This document shows positions 10,201 through 20,584 of a DNA stretch of 48,506 nucleotides, in pieces. Each line of letters opens with the position of its first letter. Position 1 is the first letter of the stretch. The notes under the pieces were generated by a model. It searched no databases and was not told where the DNA came from. It saw only the letters and a list, made by a program, of their open reading frames with translations. Position numbers and translations under genes: made by a program. The stretch is from a virus: positions 1-48,506 of IMG/VR virus record IMGVR_UViG_3300029263_001080, one strand, 5' to 3'.

Positions 10201-13200
10201 TGTTAAACTTCTTCGCAGGGGTGGCTGATTTCCACAACCTCATCGGCCAGCCCGTCAATCAATACAGAATGAACTATAAGGGTCTTGAGAAGTTAAGAGA
10301 AATATTCTTTAGAAGAGTCACGGATGTAACAGAGGTGGAGAGGTTCGTTGATTACTATAAGTGGTTTGACGATTCAGTCTCACAAATCATTGGTCAACTA
10401 GTCCCAGCGTCTGCTGACTACACCCCTGACATCTTAAACACCATTGAATCACATGTTCTAGAGCGCAACAAATACCAGCACCGCTTTCCGATGATGGAAT
10501 TTGATTCTTCAACCGAAGGTGTCGCTTTCGGTGCCGAAGAATTACAATATAACTGGAACAAAAATCACGCTCCAGTGAGCGGTTTAGAACGAGATAATTC
10601 TAATTGGTGGAAAGAACGCGCCGAACGCGAGGGCACAATCTCTTCTGGAGACAATACGGTAGATTCTCAAAGAGAACAAATAAAGAAAGTTGCTGTCTCA
10701 AGTAATGATAACACGGCAAACACTAATGCTAGCGGAAAAAACATAGATGTTCCGACTGGTTACTCAAAATCTAAAAATGCTGTAAGATTCACCTCCACAG
10801 GACAGAAATATTTTGCCTCCAATTTCAAATACCGCACCTTATCAAAAGGCCAAGTCTTTGAAGCCAAGAGAACTAGAGAGATCAAAGGCGGTGTAAATTT
10901 TGAACAAAACAAAAGTATACACTACACATATGCCGCTCTGCACCCTGCTGGACCTGTAAACAGAGATGATAATGTATTTGTTCCCAAGAACGTCCTTCTT
11001 GGTTTTGTGGAGGACTTAATAGCCCTACAAGACACCAGCGATCCCCCTAAGAGTCCAATAGAAAAAGTAAAAAGAACCATTCTTGTGCAACATGGCCGAG
11101 AATGGGAAGACGGAGTTGGATATAAAAACACTAAATCATCTTTTTCTTTCCCATTCAACATCATTTCATCTTCTGTGCATAGTGGGTATAATTCTCATGT
11201 TGTTGCAAGAGTGACTGCTAGCATTGAGATCACAAACCTCCACAATGATGTCTATGGCCCAGACATGGAACGACCAATGCAGGGGCCTTTTACAGACTAC
11301 GCAGTCGGAGGCCACCAGTCGCGCCATGTTAAACTAAATACGGGAGGAGACTCTTACCTAAACCGACCAGAGGCTTGGAAAATAGTTCTTGGGGTTTGCG
11401 CTACAACAACTGGCGCAGTTGGCATGATCGGTGCGGATTATCCTTACCCAGAAGCCAACGCCATTAACGAAAATCCCTATCCAATGACAGGCGCTCAAAA
11501 AGCAGTCTTTTTCCGTGATGAACTCGCAAAGCGCCCTGTCAATGTCCGAAACATCAAGCACACCACTGGCTCAACCATTCTTGGAAACTACGAGCGCAAT
11601 TATCAAGTCGTTCACACAGTTGGCGGCTATTCTAACCCAAGGGCATTTATTGACGAGCAGCCAGTGCTGCCTACAAAAGCATTGGGCGCAGATGTAGTCA
11701 AAACAATCCTAGATGTCCAGAGGGGCGAAGACGGACATTTCACCTTTATAGATGATTACAACGCCGGCTATCTCACAGGTTCAGGAAACTACAAAAATAA
11801 AACAGTTATCGTAAGCCGCTTCTCTTCTCCTGGCTCTCGCGAGTCAATGACGACTGCCTTCAAGGACTTCCGGTCAGGAGACTTGTCGGTCTACAACGGA
11901 TTAAACAACAGGAACCTATCAGTGCTTCGCCCATTTCAGGGCGTCACATCTTCAATCGTGTCCGAAACAACCGGGATTAGGAACTCTGATCACACAGGCA
12001 GAGACTTCGGTCTTGCCAACCTAGCCGCTCGCCACGCAGGGCAGTTCTTTAGAGACAGCGTCTTCCAAAGCAATCCAGCCGCATCCGATGACGCATCCAC
12101 CGAATTGGCATCTTTCCACAAGAACCACAGAAACAACAAGATCTTTGCTGTTGATAACGGAACCATTTCTTCAGAACAGAAATTTGACAACCTAAATGTC
12201 CAGCATCAGATCCCAAGATCAGATAGACAATACTCTTGGATAACATCTTCTATAGTCCAAACTGATTCAACCGATCCTAGATTTGCTGGTTTTATGCAAG
12301 TTAATTCGCCGCTTGCTCCTTACTATGAGATTACTGGCAATTACTATTCGTTCTTTGATTATGTCTCATCTTCTGTGACAACTGTCGATAACGTCCCGCA
12401 GAACACTACAAGATTGAATTTGCTGGTAGCAGATCCGACTGGCTCGGAACGCAACACACTGGGTGTAAGCACCTTGGTCCCCGGATTGAAAAACATAGCC
12501 TCACCACCCAAAGAACTCAACGCCCTTCTCATTCGTCGCGGCGACACTTACGGCTGGAACTGGCGGGCATTCCACCAGAAAGATCATCCAATCTTAGACC
12601 GAGAGCATAAAGAAAACTTAATAACTGCTCTCAAGAACGAAGAGATAAAAGAATTCCGCTTACCTCCGGTTTCCATGAAGGGTAGACCAGTCATAGTAAA
12701 CATGAATGTCGGCGGCGAAAACGTCACCCTCAAGGCTACTCACAACAACGAAAAGATCTACTTCAACGAAAGAGAACTTAACGATCTAGTCTTTCAGACC
12801 AAAGACCCAACAATCACACCATTCGACCAGTTGATTGGCGTAGCACAAGACTACAGCTTAAACTGGGTGCGTTACTCTGAAACTCTATTTCCTTCCACAA
12901 GAAATGAGTTCTCAAGCGGTTCACGCGAGAGAACTGGTTATGATAACAAGTTCTGGAGAGATAGTCGTAGCGAGAGGACCACCTTGGGCTCAAGCGACGC
13001 AGGCGCTGGGCTTGGCCGCAACTCATTTGGAACGCCTGTTAGTCAAAGTAGCTGGATCTTAGACGCACCTCAGAATTTCTTAACAAGAGATAGTTTGTTA
13101 ACTGGTGCTCTTGAGACCTCTCCTTCTGCGATACTGGATTTGCCCCACCTATCAGGAACAGCAGGAGAGTTACAAAATGAATACATATATTGTTTTGCCA

Positions 13201-16142
13201 GTAGTTCGACTAGTGCAGGCACTGGAACAACATTGAAGATAGCAGCCTATAAGGCTTCAGCAGTGATGTCTCGTAAACACTTCCTTACTTCTCCCAACTC
13301 TGTTGTTTCAAGAACCGGCTTTGCCCCCACAGCAAGTCTAACAGGCACTTTTGCCTCACAAATCAAGAACGGCGCTGGAGAAGCTTTATGGGAAACAGGA
13401 ACCCAAGCAACCATCATTATCAAGACTGGCAGTTCTTATATAGCTTCCCCCCAACCGTCAGAGCCTTGGTTTGACAAATACAACGATTTTCGCGAAGACG
13501 TTCAGCTTGTCGCAAGAGATTATGCTATTATCCCCGAGTTCAGAATTTCTGAGCACATTTCTGATTACATCAAGGGCGGGACATTTAATAAGTCCGACTT
13601 CGACACATTTGAGATCCCTGGAACAGCCATCAGTAGTTCGCGACAGAACTTCTACAAAGACTATTCCAACTCCGACTTCTTGCGAGAGTTTGCAAGCATA
13701 AAAGACAAGTCTGGGTTAAACGCAAAAGAAATAATGTTGACTTGTAAGGCGGCAGTGCGCTTTAATCCCTACAAGGGCTTTTATCCTGCTCAGAGAACGA
13801 TCGATTTAGTAAGTCAATTCTCAAGTTCTTTCTCTGATGGTTTTAACACGTCGCAGGGAGACGTTCCCAAAGGACGATTTAGGTCAGATGGCGCTGGTGC
13901 ATACCGTCCTATTATCCAGCCTTTATTTGCTCCCGGCATCCTCTACAACTCTATCAAGTCTGGAATTGCGGTTGACTATCCGATAGTTAATAGACAGTTT
14001 AAAATAAATTCTATAAATTATTCAGGCTCAGGAGGTTCTTCTACAGAGAATTATATGTTGACACCACTGTTGAATTCTGGAGCCTTCGACCCGCTTGTGA
14101 ACAACCCCATTGACTCAACTATTTGGGATCTTCGTGTTCCGTTTGAAACCATGATCGACCCCGGTAAATACATCAACAAGACTCTGTTCTTGGACTTTGA
14201 GCCTCACCCGTCCGCATCAGTAAGCACCACAGCCTCTTTAGACACTTCTGTGTCTGACGGGATTTATGAACTTATGGCCAACAACTTCTTTGGCCAGACA
14301 GGAGATTTCTTCTTGAAGGATTCGTCTTACACAAAAATTCAATCAGATCTAATTCAAGACGGCCTCGTATTCAAGACTAGTGATGTCTTTGCTGCTCGAC
14401 TAAAGATCCGAAAGTCCCACAATGGAAAAAGATTTTACAATCAAGAATCTGGCTCAACTGGAGGAATAGGTGATTTTACAATTAATGGAGCACAAGCGTT
14501 TTCTGGCTCCGGCGCCGACTTCCAAGCAATAAGTGGCTCTTTCCCGATTCCACAAGACCCAGCACACAACGGTTCTTTTCAAGAAACATTTACAATGTAT
14601 TCTCGCCCAACCGCATTCGGCCCAGCAATAAGCGGAAGAGATAGCATAAATGCCAGTTCAAGCTACAGCACTGCTTTTAGTTCAGGAACTCTCGATTCAC
14701 TTGAGGGCTACAACTGGGCTTACACGCCCCCATACTACCACGGCGAGTCCTGGGTTGACTTCATCTTCCGCCCAGATCCGGCAAAAACATACACTCTTGA
14801 GGACATCCTTACCGAAACAGAGACTGTTTATTGGCGCGTAGACCCCGGACAAATCAGTGGCTCTACCTCTCCGGCAAATAACAATCCTAAGTTGATTCAT
14901 TCACAAGTCAGGTTTTCAACTTCTGCTTCTACAGGCCAATCTGCACCAATCTACGGCGGACTTGCTATCAACAAAAACGCAATGCAACTCGACTCTTCTC
15001 TTAATCTCTTTGGTGTTGAAAGAGTCTCTAAGAAGCGTAAGGACAAATTTGGTAACACCATTCTGGATGAAAATCAACTCGCAGGTAAGCGTTGGGTTAT
15101 TCAGCCCAAGTGGGAAACCCCGATGCTCAACTTTGCGAATGTAACCAGCGTCTCAGGCAATATCACCTACCCCGCAAACTTCTCCGAATCTGTCCCTCGC
15201 GGAATGTGGCACCAGTTTGGCGAAATGCCGACAGATCCAAGCACAGGTGTGTTCTTGGAAATTGGAGATATTCCAAACGACTGGCTCAAATACCATTATG
15301 ATGTTATTAACGAAGCTTCGGTCTATAACAACAACGACCCAGCAGGTTCAGGCTCCACAGCCTACCTTAATTATCAGTCATTAAGTGACCTATTCGGCTT
15401 CCCACGCTCGCAGAAAAAAGACAGCGCAAAAGTGCGCCTTGGAGAAATTGCGGACAAGAGAGAGGTCTACGAAGCTGTTGTTGCCATCCCTTACATTGTA
15501 GAAGCAAACGAAGACTATTCTGGAACCCAGAACAAAGACGCGATCAACCGCAAGAAATTCGTCAGCATCCCACGCCAGCGCTTTGATGCCGCTCTCTTAA
15601 ACAGAGAAGGCAGCAAGGACGGCGACTCTCTTGAGACAGCAGGTGAAAGCATCCGAAAAATGGTTCAGAAGATGAAGCGCTATGTCCTCCCACCACAATT
15701 TGACTTCATCAACTTCGATGAAATCGATCCGGTTGTAATGTATCTCTTTGAGTTCAAGTATGAATTTGACAAAGACGATCTCTCTTACATCTGGCAGAAC
15801 CTTGCCCCGAGAGACTACAAAAAGATTACATTCCAAGAAGATAGTGTTGCTCACGATCTGATGAACACTGAGTTACTTGAAGAACAAAATATTATTGACA
15901 ACCCCAACTTACGCTGGATGGTGTTTAAAGTTAAGCAAAAGGCAGACAAAGACTACTATGACTTGGTCTTGCCCCAAGTTAAGGCTGCCAGGGCAACTAC
16001 CAATCTTGATAAGCCCGAGACCGACAAGGACGATGAATATCTACAGTTCAACTGGCCCTATGATTACCTTTCCTTTGTGGAACTAGTTAAGCTTGAGGCC
16101 GATGTTCTCTACAAAGATGATCCCGAAGAAGAGACAGAATGA
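7245..16142 (+). CDS. Giant 2,965-residue virion protein with LamG-like domains
   Basis: The gene is about 8.9 kb, with ATG 7245 inside the 3' end of the previous gene. Residues about 165-365 form a concanavalin A/LamG-like domain: 'VTVEFWLKSDEL', 'WTHFAVSLVD', 'TYINGSQDD', 'FSGSMDEFRFWKVERT'. A second, more diverged copy lies at about 650-850 ('TDVLISAVRFWNKNLDDVT'). LamG folds bind glycans or mediate protein contacts. Residues about 985-1100 form a helical-looking block (NFFAGVADFHNLIG...VDYYKWFDDSV). The remainder is S/G/T-rich and beta-like, and the C-terminus is acidic. No transmembrane segment or peptidase motif was seen. It sits in the baseplate cluster, so a long side fibre, tail-tip or baseplate-periphery protein is likely. 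This is an inference from size, domains and place. Confidence 0.8.
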   Translation: MSIKDLFGKSTSYVSQTDQKDAFSDAESSRNVKQIVEKQNSFEPQINYSDPQTFAKYGSAERYYESAIDRVLNFYPYDGSDAEYNEFYNGSLDIEKYIFNNTYPRTNGYVNFASSSISLKGGPHTISSTTTKGLFKDPESSQRETANIYDEDIYTTAGLPSDYGKGTRESNLKCDFSTGVTVEFWLKSDELAENTKQTLFHLTNSVGANDLTIYLSGTAGSPFRLNYNSGALGNTDVVLNSSATTTSIADWTHFAVSLVDSGTGFLAKTYINGSQDDTTIIAGAVPGAYRQPETLAYIASGSHDEDHLFFSGSMDEFRFWKVERTAQDIGRNWFGQVRGGSNSDISNTTLGVYYKFNEGITGVTATDSVVLDYSGRISNGVFSGYTATSRNTGSAIVSASAATSEYLDPIIYAAHPDVSSLRASLINTGSIYDSNNNASIASMMPSWVIEEHEDTANKNFPYLMHIVGAYFDKIRLQIAALPDFKSPVYTSSSFKPLPFAEHLPASLGLETPQIFIDANVLEKFINRNETQNYEFDLDETRNLIYLNLYNNLTYLFKSKGTHKAIRNVLRAFSIDDKLVRFNTYANNFVYDLENNLRQTTVYNSSVNFNHKNNIGAVVYSTASTNNTQLGFISSSNVSKHEDRYGLTMETDVIFPKFIRSNDSFERNFLTASLFGFHSASDADPNTIVHDPSVYVFAEREEAYSKNIKFRLSSSLLSNTLTSSNFLGVYTDQQWNLSVRLRPDTFGLTGSVEGATTSNYVIEFSGFNQLLGEIRESFTVTESVTSGDAQELLHSPKRIYVGAQREDVTGSLVNETDVLISAVRFWNKNLDDVTLKQHAFDFENYGIKDSDKHLSPLDADNAKTLNSNTLVLNYDFSGITTSDSSGEFVVTDISSGSVENRTKFGILGEISSYLYPAKGVGFSASSTKAVIKKETNLHQFINPELVIGDNLVQVRDDDDKLFDTLDTIPNYHYLLEKSMYNAISEEMLNFFAGVADFHNLIGQPVNQYRMNYKGLEKLREIFFRRVTDVTEVERFVDYYKWFDDSVSQIIGQLVPASADYTPDILNTIESHVLERNKYQHRFPMMEFDSSTEGVAFGAEELQYNWNKNHAPVSGLERDNSNWWKERAEREGTISSGDNTVDSQREQIKKVAVSSNDNTANTNASGKNIDVPTGYSKSKNAVRFTSTGQKYFASNFKYRTLSKGQVFEAKRTREIKGGVNFEQNKSIHYTYAALHPAGPVNRDDNVFVPKNVLLGFVEDLIALQDTSDPPKSPIEKVKRTILVQHGREWEDGVGYKNTKSSFSFPFNIISSSVHSGYNSHVVARVTASIEITNLHNDVYGPDMERPMQGPFTDYAVGGHQSRHVKLNTGGDSYLNRPEAWKIVLGVCATTTGAVGMIGADYPYPEANAINENPYPMTGAQKAVFFRDELAKRPVNVRNIKHTTGSTILGNYERNYQVVHTVGGYSNPRAFIDEQPVLPTKALGADVVKTILDVQRGEDGHFTFIDDYNAGYLTGSGNYKNKTVIVSRFSSPGSRESMTTAFKDFRSGDLSVYNGLNNRNLSVLRPFQGVTSSIVSETTGIRNSDHTGRDFGLANLAARHAGQFFRDSVFQSNPAASDDASTELASFHKNHRNNKIFAVDNGTISSEQKFDNLNVQHQIPRSDRQYSWITSSIVQTDSTDPRFAGFMQVNSPLAPYYEITGNYYSFFDYVSSSVTTVDNVPQNTTRLNLLVADPTGSERNTLGVSTLVPGLKNIASPPKELNALLIRRGDTYGWNWRAFHQKDHPILDREHKENLITALKNEEIKEFRLPPVSMKGRPVIVNMNVGGENVTLKATHNNEKIYFNERELNDLVFQTKDPTITPFDQLIGVAQDYSLNWVRYSETLFPSTRNEFSSGSRERTGYDNKFWRDSRSERTTLGSSDAGAGLGRNSFGTPVSQSSWILDAPQNFLTRDSLLTGALETSPSAILDLPHLSGTAGELQNEYIYCFASSSTSAGTGTTLKIAAYKASAVMSRKHFLTSPNSVVSRTGFAPTASLTGTFASQIKNGAGEALWETGTQATIIIKTGSSYIASPQPSEPWFDKYNDFREDVQLVARDYAIIPEFRISEHISDYIKGGTFNKSDFDTFEIPGTAISSSRQNFYKDYSNSDFLREFASIKDKSGLNAKEIMLTCKAAVRFNPYKGFYPAQRTIDLVSQFSSSFSDGFNTSQGDVPKGRFRSDGAGAYRPIIQPLFAPGILYNSIKSGIAVDYPIVNRQFKINSINYSGSGGSSTENYMLTPLLNSGAFDPLVNNPIDSTIWDLRVPFETMIDPGKYINKTLFLDFEPHPSASVSTTASLDTSVSDGIYELMANNFFGQTGDFFLKDSSYTKIQSDLIQDGLVFKTSDVFAARLKIRKSHNGKRFYNQESGSTGGIGDFTINGAQAFSGSGADFQAISGSFPIPQDPAHNGSFQETFTMYSRPTAFGPAISGRDSINASSSYSTAFSSGTLDSLEGYNWAYTPPYYHGESWVDFIFRPDPAKTYTLEDILTETETVYWRVDPGQISGSTSPANNNPKLIHSQVRFSTSASTGQSAPIYGGLAINKNAMQLDSSLNLFGVERVSKKRKDKFGNTILDENQLAGKRWVIQPKWETPMLNFANVTSVSGNITYPANFSESVPRGMWHQFGEMPTDPSTGVFLEIGDIPNDWLKYHYDVINEASVYNNNDPAGSGSTAYLNYQSLSDLFGFPRSQKKDSAKVRLGEIADKREVYEAVVAIPYIVEANEDYSGTQNKDAINRKKFVSIPRQRFDAALLNREGSKDGDSLETAGESIRKMVQKMKRYVLPPQFDFINFDEIDPVVMYLFEFKYEFDKDDLSYIWQNLAPRDYKKITFQEDSVAHDLMNTELLEEQNIIDNPNLRWMVFKVKQKADKDYYDLVLPQVKAARATTNLDKPETDKDDEYLQFNWPYDYLSFVELVKLEADVLYKDDPEEETE

Positions 16143-17134
16143 AGTTTCTAAATAAGAAAGAGCAGGTTTTTGACATCCAGCTTACCCCCTATGGTAAGCA
16201 GAAATTGTCTATGGGCAGATTTAACCCAACCTATTATGCGTTCTTTGATGACAATGTTCTCTACGATATTCAATACGCACACGCAGGCGCCTCAGAGGCA
16301 CAAAACGACACCCACAAAAGAATTAAGCAAGAGACTTCTTATCTTGAAGGGCAAGTCTTGTTTAATCAAATTCTCTCTGGCACGACCGTGGCTGGCGGGT
16401 TATTTGAAGATGTCACTCTAGTCCAGAAAGACAACATCTACACAACAGATGCTTTTATTGGAGATGCCTTCTTACAATCGCAAGAGCAGAATGTCGCTCC
16501 CGCTTGGAAAGTAATAGCAATGCAGGGCACAATCTCTTCTTCTGTCCCCACTTTTGTCGGAGTCCTAAACAACAGCACTACAAACAGAAGCAAGATGGAA
16601 GCCGGGATTACACAAATCAACATTGATGCTCATTATGCACTTGTGGCACAACAATCAGAAACACGCACATCGTTTGAGAACTTGAGAAACATTCAGGACA
16701 CATCCAGATTATTTGCTGATGACTCCGTGGTTCATCTGGAACAGAGAGACCCCCTTATCTATATGGAGGAGCTAAACACAGAGCTACTAGTTGATAACTT
16801 TGACATTGAGGTGTTCGAGGTTCCTACTGGCGACGCTGCGGAACTCCGCAGACTTTACTTCAAGAACAAAGTTCCACAGGTTGTGGAGGGGATGCTTGTC
16901 CACACGGCTCCCGTTGAGAACACCCAGGAACTAGATAGAGATAGCGTAGAATACTACTTCTCGATCGACAGAGACTATCAGATTGATCCAAAAATCGCCT
17001 GCAAGTATCTCAACCAGTTCAACGCAGAAGACTATTTAATAGACCTAGACTTTGATTGCGAAGACACAGGGGACGAAGATCTCTACTTCGACATCTACGG
17101 CAGAGTTACGGAGTCAGAAATATGTCCAGACTAA
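16139..17134 (+). CDS. Virion protein with LTxxGxxxLxxGxF N-terminal domain
   Basis: This 331-residue protein overlaps the giant gene by 4 bp (ATGA). Its N-terminus reads 'FDIQLTPYGKQKLSMGRF' followed by 'YYAFFDDNVLYD'. The same layout returns in the protein at 24646 ('LDAVLTDVGRKRMAEGEF', then 'KFALGDDEIDY'), so the two share an N-terminal module. The C-terminal 80 residues are strongly acidic. I do not know the function. The gene lies between two large structural proteins, so a virion or tail-assembly role is inferred. The last 13 bases overlap the start of the next gene. Confidence 0.78.
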   Translation: MKFLNKKEQVFDIQLTPYGKQKLSMGRFNPTYYAFFDDNVLYDIQYAHAGASEAQNDTHKRIKQETSYLEGQVLFNQILSGTTVAGGLFEDVTLVQKDNIYTTDAFIGDAFLQSQEQNVAPAWKVIAMQGTISSSVPTFVGVLNNSTTNRSKMEAGITQINIDAHYALVAQQSETRTSFENLRNIQDTSRLFADDSVVHLEQRDPLIYMEELNTELLVDNFDIEVFEVPTGDAAELRRLYFKNKVPQVVEGMLVHTAPVENTQELDRDSVEYYFSIDRDYQIDPKIACKYLNQFNAEDYLIDLDFDCEDTGDEDLYFDIYGRVTESEICPD

Positions 17135-20130
17135 TCTTTGAAGGTGACATCTTCAATTCCCTTGGGTCTAAGCACCCCACCGTCTATTTTTCGAATGTCT
17201 CTGTGTTTGATGACATGGTGACCGTAGAGTTAAATTGTTTTGCTGAAGACGTGGTCCTCAGTTACATGATGGCAAAATTAAAATTATATTTGGTTCCAAT
17301 CTATAAGGATTCCGATTACCAAAAGATTATTTCTGATCCTGATAACTTAGTGTCTAACATCTATGATCTAAGAGGTGCCAATTTTCCTAATTTTCGACCC
17401 CCAGTCTTTAGAGGCACGACCGCCGGAACAGGGATGTCTACCGGCGGCGGCATGACTGCCGGCACAATAACTCTTGGACCCTTTGGGACTATTACCCGAG
17501 GAACAAGCACCGCCCCACCTACTACTGACTATTTTCTAGAATTTTTGATTGACAAATTTGAGCCAGTTCCGACAAGAAACTACAACGCTAACGACAACCA
17601 ATATTTCAAACTTATTGCCAGGAAGGCACTTGTTGATTTTGATGACGAATTAAGCAAATTAAATTATCTTTCTTTTGTCGTCTTCGCCTCTTATCTGACA
17701 CCAGAGGAAATAGAAGATAAAGCCCAGCAGCAAAGATTCAATAGCTTCACTTTAGACGAAGTTTCTAACATTTCTTTTTGCAGAACAGTAGTGGACAGGC
17801 TCGTTGTAAATGAGCCTTTCCAAACTTACCTAAATGGAGAAAAAGAATACCATGGACCTGTGCTGGAGAATTTGAACGGCGCTTACAGGGCAAACAATTT
17901 AACAGAATTTGAAAAATTGCTGGCAAACATAAAACAAACCAACCAAACTTTTGCAAACTCAGAAGATCAGCAGCAAATAAGGAACTATCCACTTAAATCT
18001 TTTGTGGATAGTTCCTCATTTATTGTTGAAACCCAAAAAGCAAAAGTGGACTTCTTGACTCAAATAAAATCTTTAATTGATTCTTTCCCAAGAAGAACAA
18101 ATTTATCTTCACTTGGAGTTTTTCACACCCAGTTGAAAGAACTAATTTTTGCTTTTAATGATTTCCTTTCAAGACAGCTAAAGCTAGATAAAAAAATAGT
18201 CACTACCAATTTTAACTTTGATTTTAGGGAAGTCTCACAGGCTGTTTTATTAAGCACTAGAGTGCCATACACTAGCCTTTACAGTTTGAGAAATAGCACT
18301 TTTTCATCTTATAACGAAGAATTCATTTACATTCCTTTTATGGACAGAACAAGAAGATTCCCTGCCAGTAGCGGTTACACGGCGCCCGGCTCTCCGTCGG
18401 TGCCAGAAGACGTTTGTTACAATCATTCATTTTTCTTCTTTGACTATGAAAAAGCTCTTTATAAAACATCGAACATCTCACAAATTTTTAATGTAGATGA
18501 AATAAATCTTTACTTTGGAATTAATTGTCTAGCACCATATTTTCAATTTTCTAGTGTTGCCTATGGGCGACTTCATAAAGATAGAACAGACGGTTCTGAA
18601 GTTTTTGGTTGTTTTATCGAGGGAACATTCAATAACATAAACTACAACTCCAGCACTAGACCTGCTATCAATTTGGCCTTAAACGTGCAACAAAAAAGCA
18701 TTTTCAACGCCTACACAATTCCGCAGACTGCGCCTGATCAAGCGGCTTTAAGAACTATCTATGTAACTGATGAGGAAAACCCTGGTTTGGGAGCCCGAGA
18801 TGGAGAGCAAATAGATTCTCTTATCGCTCAAAGAAATTTTGACACAATCCGAAGCTTCGGTGACTACAAACTTGCTTGCTTTGAAGTAAGCGATATACAG
18901 ACAAAGCTGAACATAAAAACAGCATACAAATTAAAGATAGAAATAAAAGATTACACTATAAACTTTGTAATAGACCAGATTATTTTGCCTGCGCAGGCCG
19001 CCCTGCGCGCCCTAGAAGACTATTACGATCTAGCGTCAGATTTTTGTAGCTACAATGATTTAGATAACAAGTTTAATGATTTCTTCATTGAATCAATCGG
19101 TGACAGATACTCTACTTTTCCAAGACCACCTTGGGAGCGAGGCCCAATTTGGTATCACATCCTGGCCAACCTTGAGACAAAAAGTGATATTGAGGCCACT
19201 TCATCAACTCTATTGAATAAAATACAAAATGAAATTTTTAAAATCTCCCCAACAACTGGTAATTTGAATAATATCGAATTATTCATACAAAGATATAAAG
19301 ACCTGTTGTCTGTTTTTGAGGAGGGCGGAACGATTTACGAACAAATTTATGGCGGCACCCGTGCAGACGGGACTCCATTGGGTAATGGATTGATTGACAA
19401 CATAGACACAGCCTATGTTAGAAACTTTGAAGACTTGCCCGGCATACTTGATAGAAATGTCTTATCTTACGAACAGCAGTTAGAATCAGAAGTCGACTCG
19501 GAAAATGCTACAACAATGTCAGAAGATTTTAACATTCGACTATTCAACAACACTGCCACAAAAAATTCTACCGAGAGTTTGCAGTTTATTTACAACACCA
19601 TAGTATACTTCAGAGAACTATCCCAATCGGGAACGCGCACTCTTGATAACGAAACAAAAATAGATATTGCATTTCAGTATATGATAGAGAGGGCAAAAGG
19701 GTTACCCCAGAGCAACTTCATCGGAGAGATGAAAGCAATTTATCGAGATTACGTGGATAACCCAAACGAAAATCGAGGGGACACACTAAGCTTCTATAGA
19801 CAAAGACTTAGCAGTACAAGGAAAGACTTTTTGCGTGTCAATTCCGCCAGGATTATAAATCTTCTACAACACATAAGAATATTAAACGTAAAGAGCAAGC
19901 ACGATCCATTAAAAAATATGTCAATTCTAAAAAGCATCATAAAAGTTGGCGCAGCGCACGCTGACTCACAACGACTTGAGAGTCTGTTAGGAATCTCAGA
20001 AGAACTTGCTAACGAAATTATGCCTACAAGTACAGAGCGCAGTCTTGGTCGTCTTGTTGCCGCTGGCGACGACGGAGAAACTTGGCTCACTCTATTGGGC
20101 AAAAGTCTAAATTACTTAAGACCAGTATAG
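17122..20130 (+). CDS. Large unrecognised virion-module protein
   Basis: About 1,002 residues. I choose ATG 17122 ('MSRLIFEGDIFNSLG') because the frame upstream of it encodes an Arg-rich stretch that shadows the acidic end of the previous gene. No family recognised. It has beta-rich N-terminal sequence, a small Gly/Thr-rich insert at about residues 90-125 (GTTAGTGMSTGGGMTAG), then mixed helical sequence with predicted coiled stretches towards the C-terminus. No signal peptide or membrane segment was seen. By eye the DNA is more A/T-rich than the genes before it. Position between structural genes suggests a virion or tail-assembly protein. Confidence 0.75.
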   Translation: MSRLIFEGDIFNSLGSKHPTVYFSNVSVFDDMVTVELNCFAEDVVLSYMMAKLKLYLVPIYKDSDYQKIISDPDNLVSNIYDLRGANFPNFRPPVFRGTTAGTGMSTGGGMTAGTITLGPFGTITRGTSTAPPTTDYFLEFLIDKFEPVPTRNYNANDNQYFKLIARKALVDFDDELSKLNYLSFVVFASYLTPEEIEDKAQQQRFNSFTLDEVSNISFCRTVVDRLVVNEPFQTYLNGEKEYHGPVLENLNGAYRANNLTEFEKLLANIKQTNQTFANSEDQQQIRNYPLKSFVDSSSFIVETQKAKVDFLTQIKSLIDSFPRRTNLSSLGVFHTQLKELIFAFNDFLSRQLKLDKKIVTTNFNFDFREVSQAVLLSTRVPYTSLYSLRNSTFSSYNEEFIYIPFMDRTRRFPASSGYTAPGSPSVPEDVCYNHSFFFFDYEKALYKTSNISQIFNVDEINLYFGINCLAPYFQFSSVAYGRLHKDRTDGSEVFGCFIEGTFNNINYNSSTRPAINLALNVQQKSIFNAYTIPQTAPDQAALRTIYVTDEENPGLGARDGEQIDSLIAQRNFDTIRSFGDYKLACFEVSDIQTKLNIKTAYKLKIEIKDYTINFVIDQIILPAQAALRALEDYYDLASDFCSYNDLDNKFNDFFIESIGDRYSTFPRPPWERGPIWYHILANLETKSDIEATSSTLLNKIQNEIFKISPTTGNLNNIELFIQRYKDLLSVFEEGGTIYEQIYGGTRADGTPLGNGLIDNIDTAYVRNFEDLPGILDRNVLSYEQQLESEVDSENATTMSEDFNIRLFNNTATKNSTESLQFIYNTIVYFRELSQSGTRTLDNETKIDIAFQYMIERAKGLPQSNFIGEMKAIYRDYVDNPNENRGDTLSFYRQRLSSTRKDFLRVNSARIINLLQHIRILNVKSKHDPLKNMSILKSIIKVGAAHADSQRLESLLGISEELANEIMPTSTERSLGRLVAAGDDGETWLTLLGKSLNYLRPV

Positions 20131-20143
20131 GGAAGGACAAAAA

Positions 20144-20584
20144 ATGCCAAAAAAGATTTCTTTTAAAAAATTACAAAAAACAACACAAAACCCAACTGTG
20201 TCGCTCTCTGGTAATGATTTTAGTGGCCGAGCCGGCCCTTCCAACAGCCTTAAAGAAATAGAAGATTTATCGATTTCGTTTATAAAAGGAGAAAAAGATT
20301 TTTCTCTTAAAACTTTATCTAAAAGCAAAGAGTTTATACAAAACCCAAAAATTTTAGAGATAGATAGTTATAGTAAAATAGAAAACGCCAATGTTAATGC
20401 AAAAGACAAATTTTCAAATGAAGACGATCCGTTTTACGAACTTGATGAGGCACGAAGTAATACATCCCAAGACTCTGCCCTTTTTGCCGAAAAAAATGTG
20501 AAACCATCAATACAGGTTTCAAGCAGAATAACTGCTAAACTTATGAGCAATAAGAGCCTCAAACAACCAAAGAACACACGATAA
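20144..20584 (+). CDS. Small Lys/Ser-rich protein of unknown function
   Basis: This 146-residue protein has an 'aaggac' ribosome-binding site about 8 bases before ATG. It is rich in K, S and N, lacks hydrophobic segments and looks partly disordered ('MPKKISFKKLQKTTQNPTVS' at the start). Its stop overlaps the next ATG by one base, so the two are probably translated together. I recognise no family. Position between two large structural proteins suggests a virion accessory or assembly factor, but nothing in the sequence proves it. Confidence 0.65.
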   Translation: MPKKISFKKLQKTTQNPTVSLSGNDFSGRAGPSNSLKEIEDLSISFIKGEKDFSLKTLSKSKEFIQNPKILEIDSYSKIENANVNAKDKFSNEDDPFYELDEARSNTSQDSALFAEKNVKPSIQVSSRITAKLMSNKSLKQPKNTR

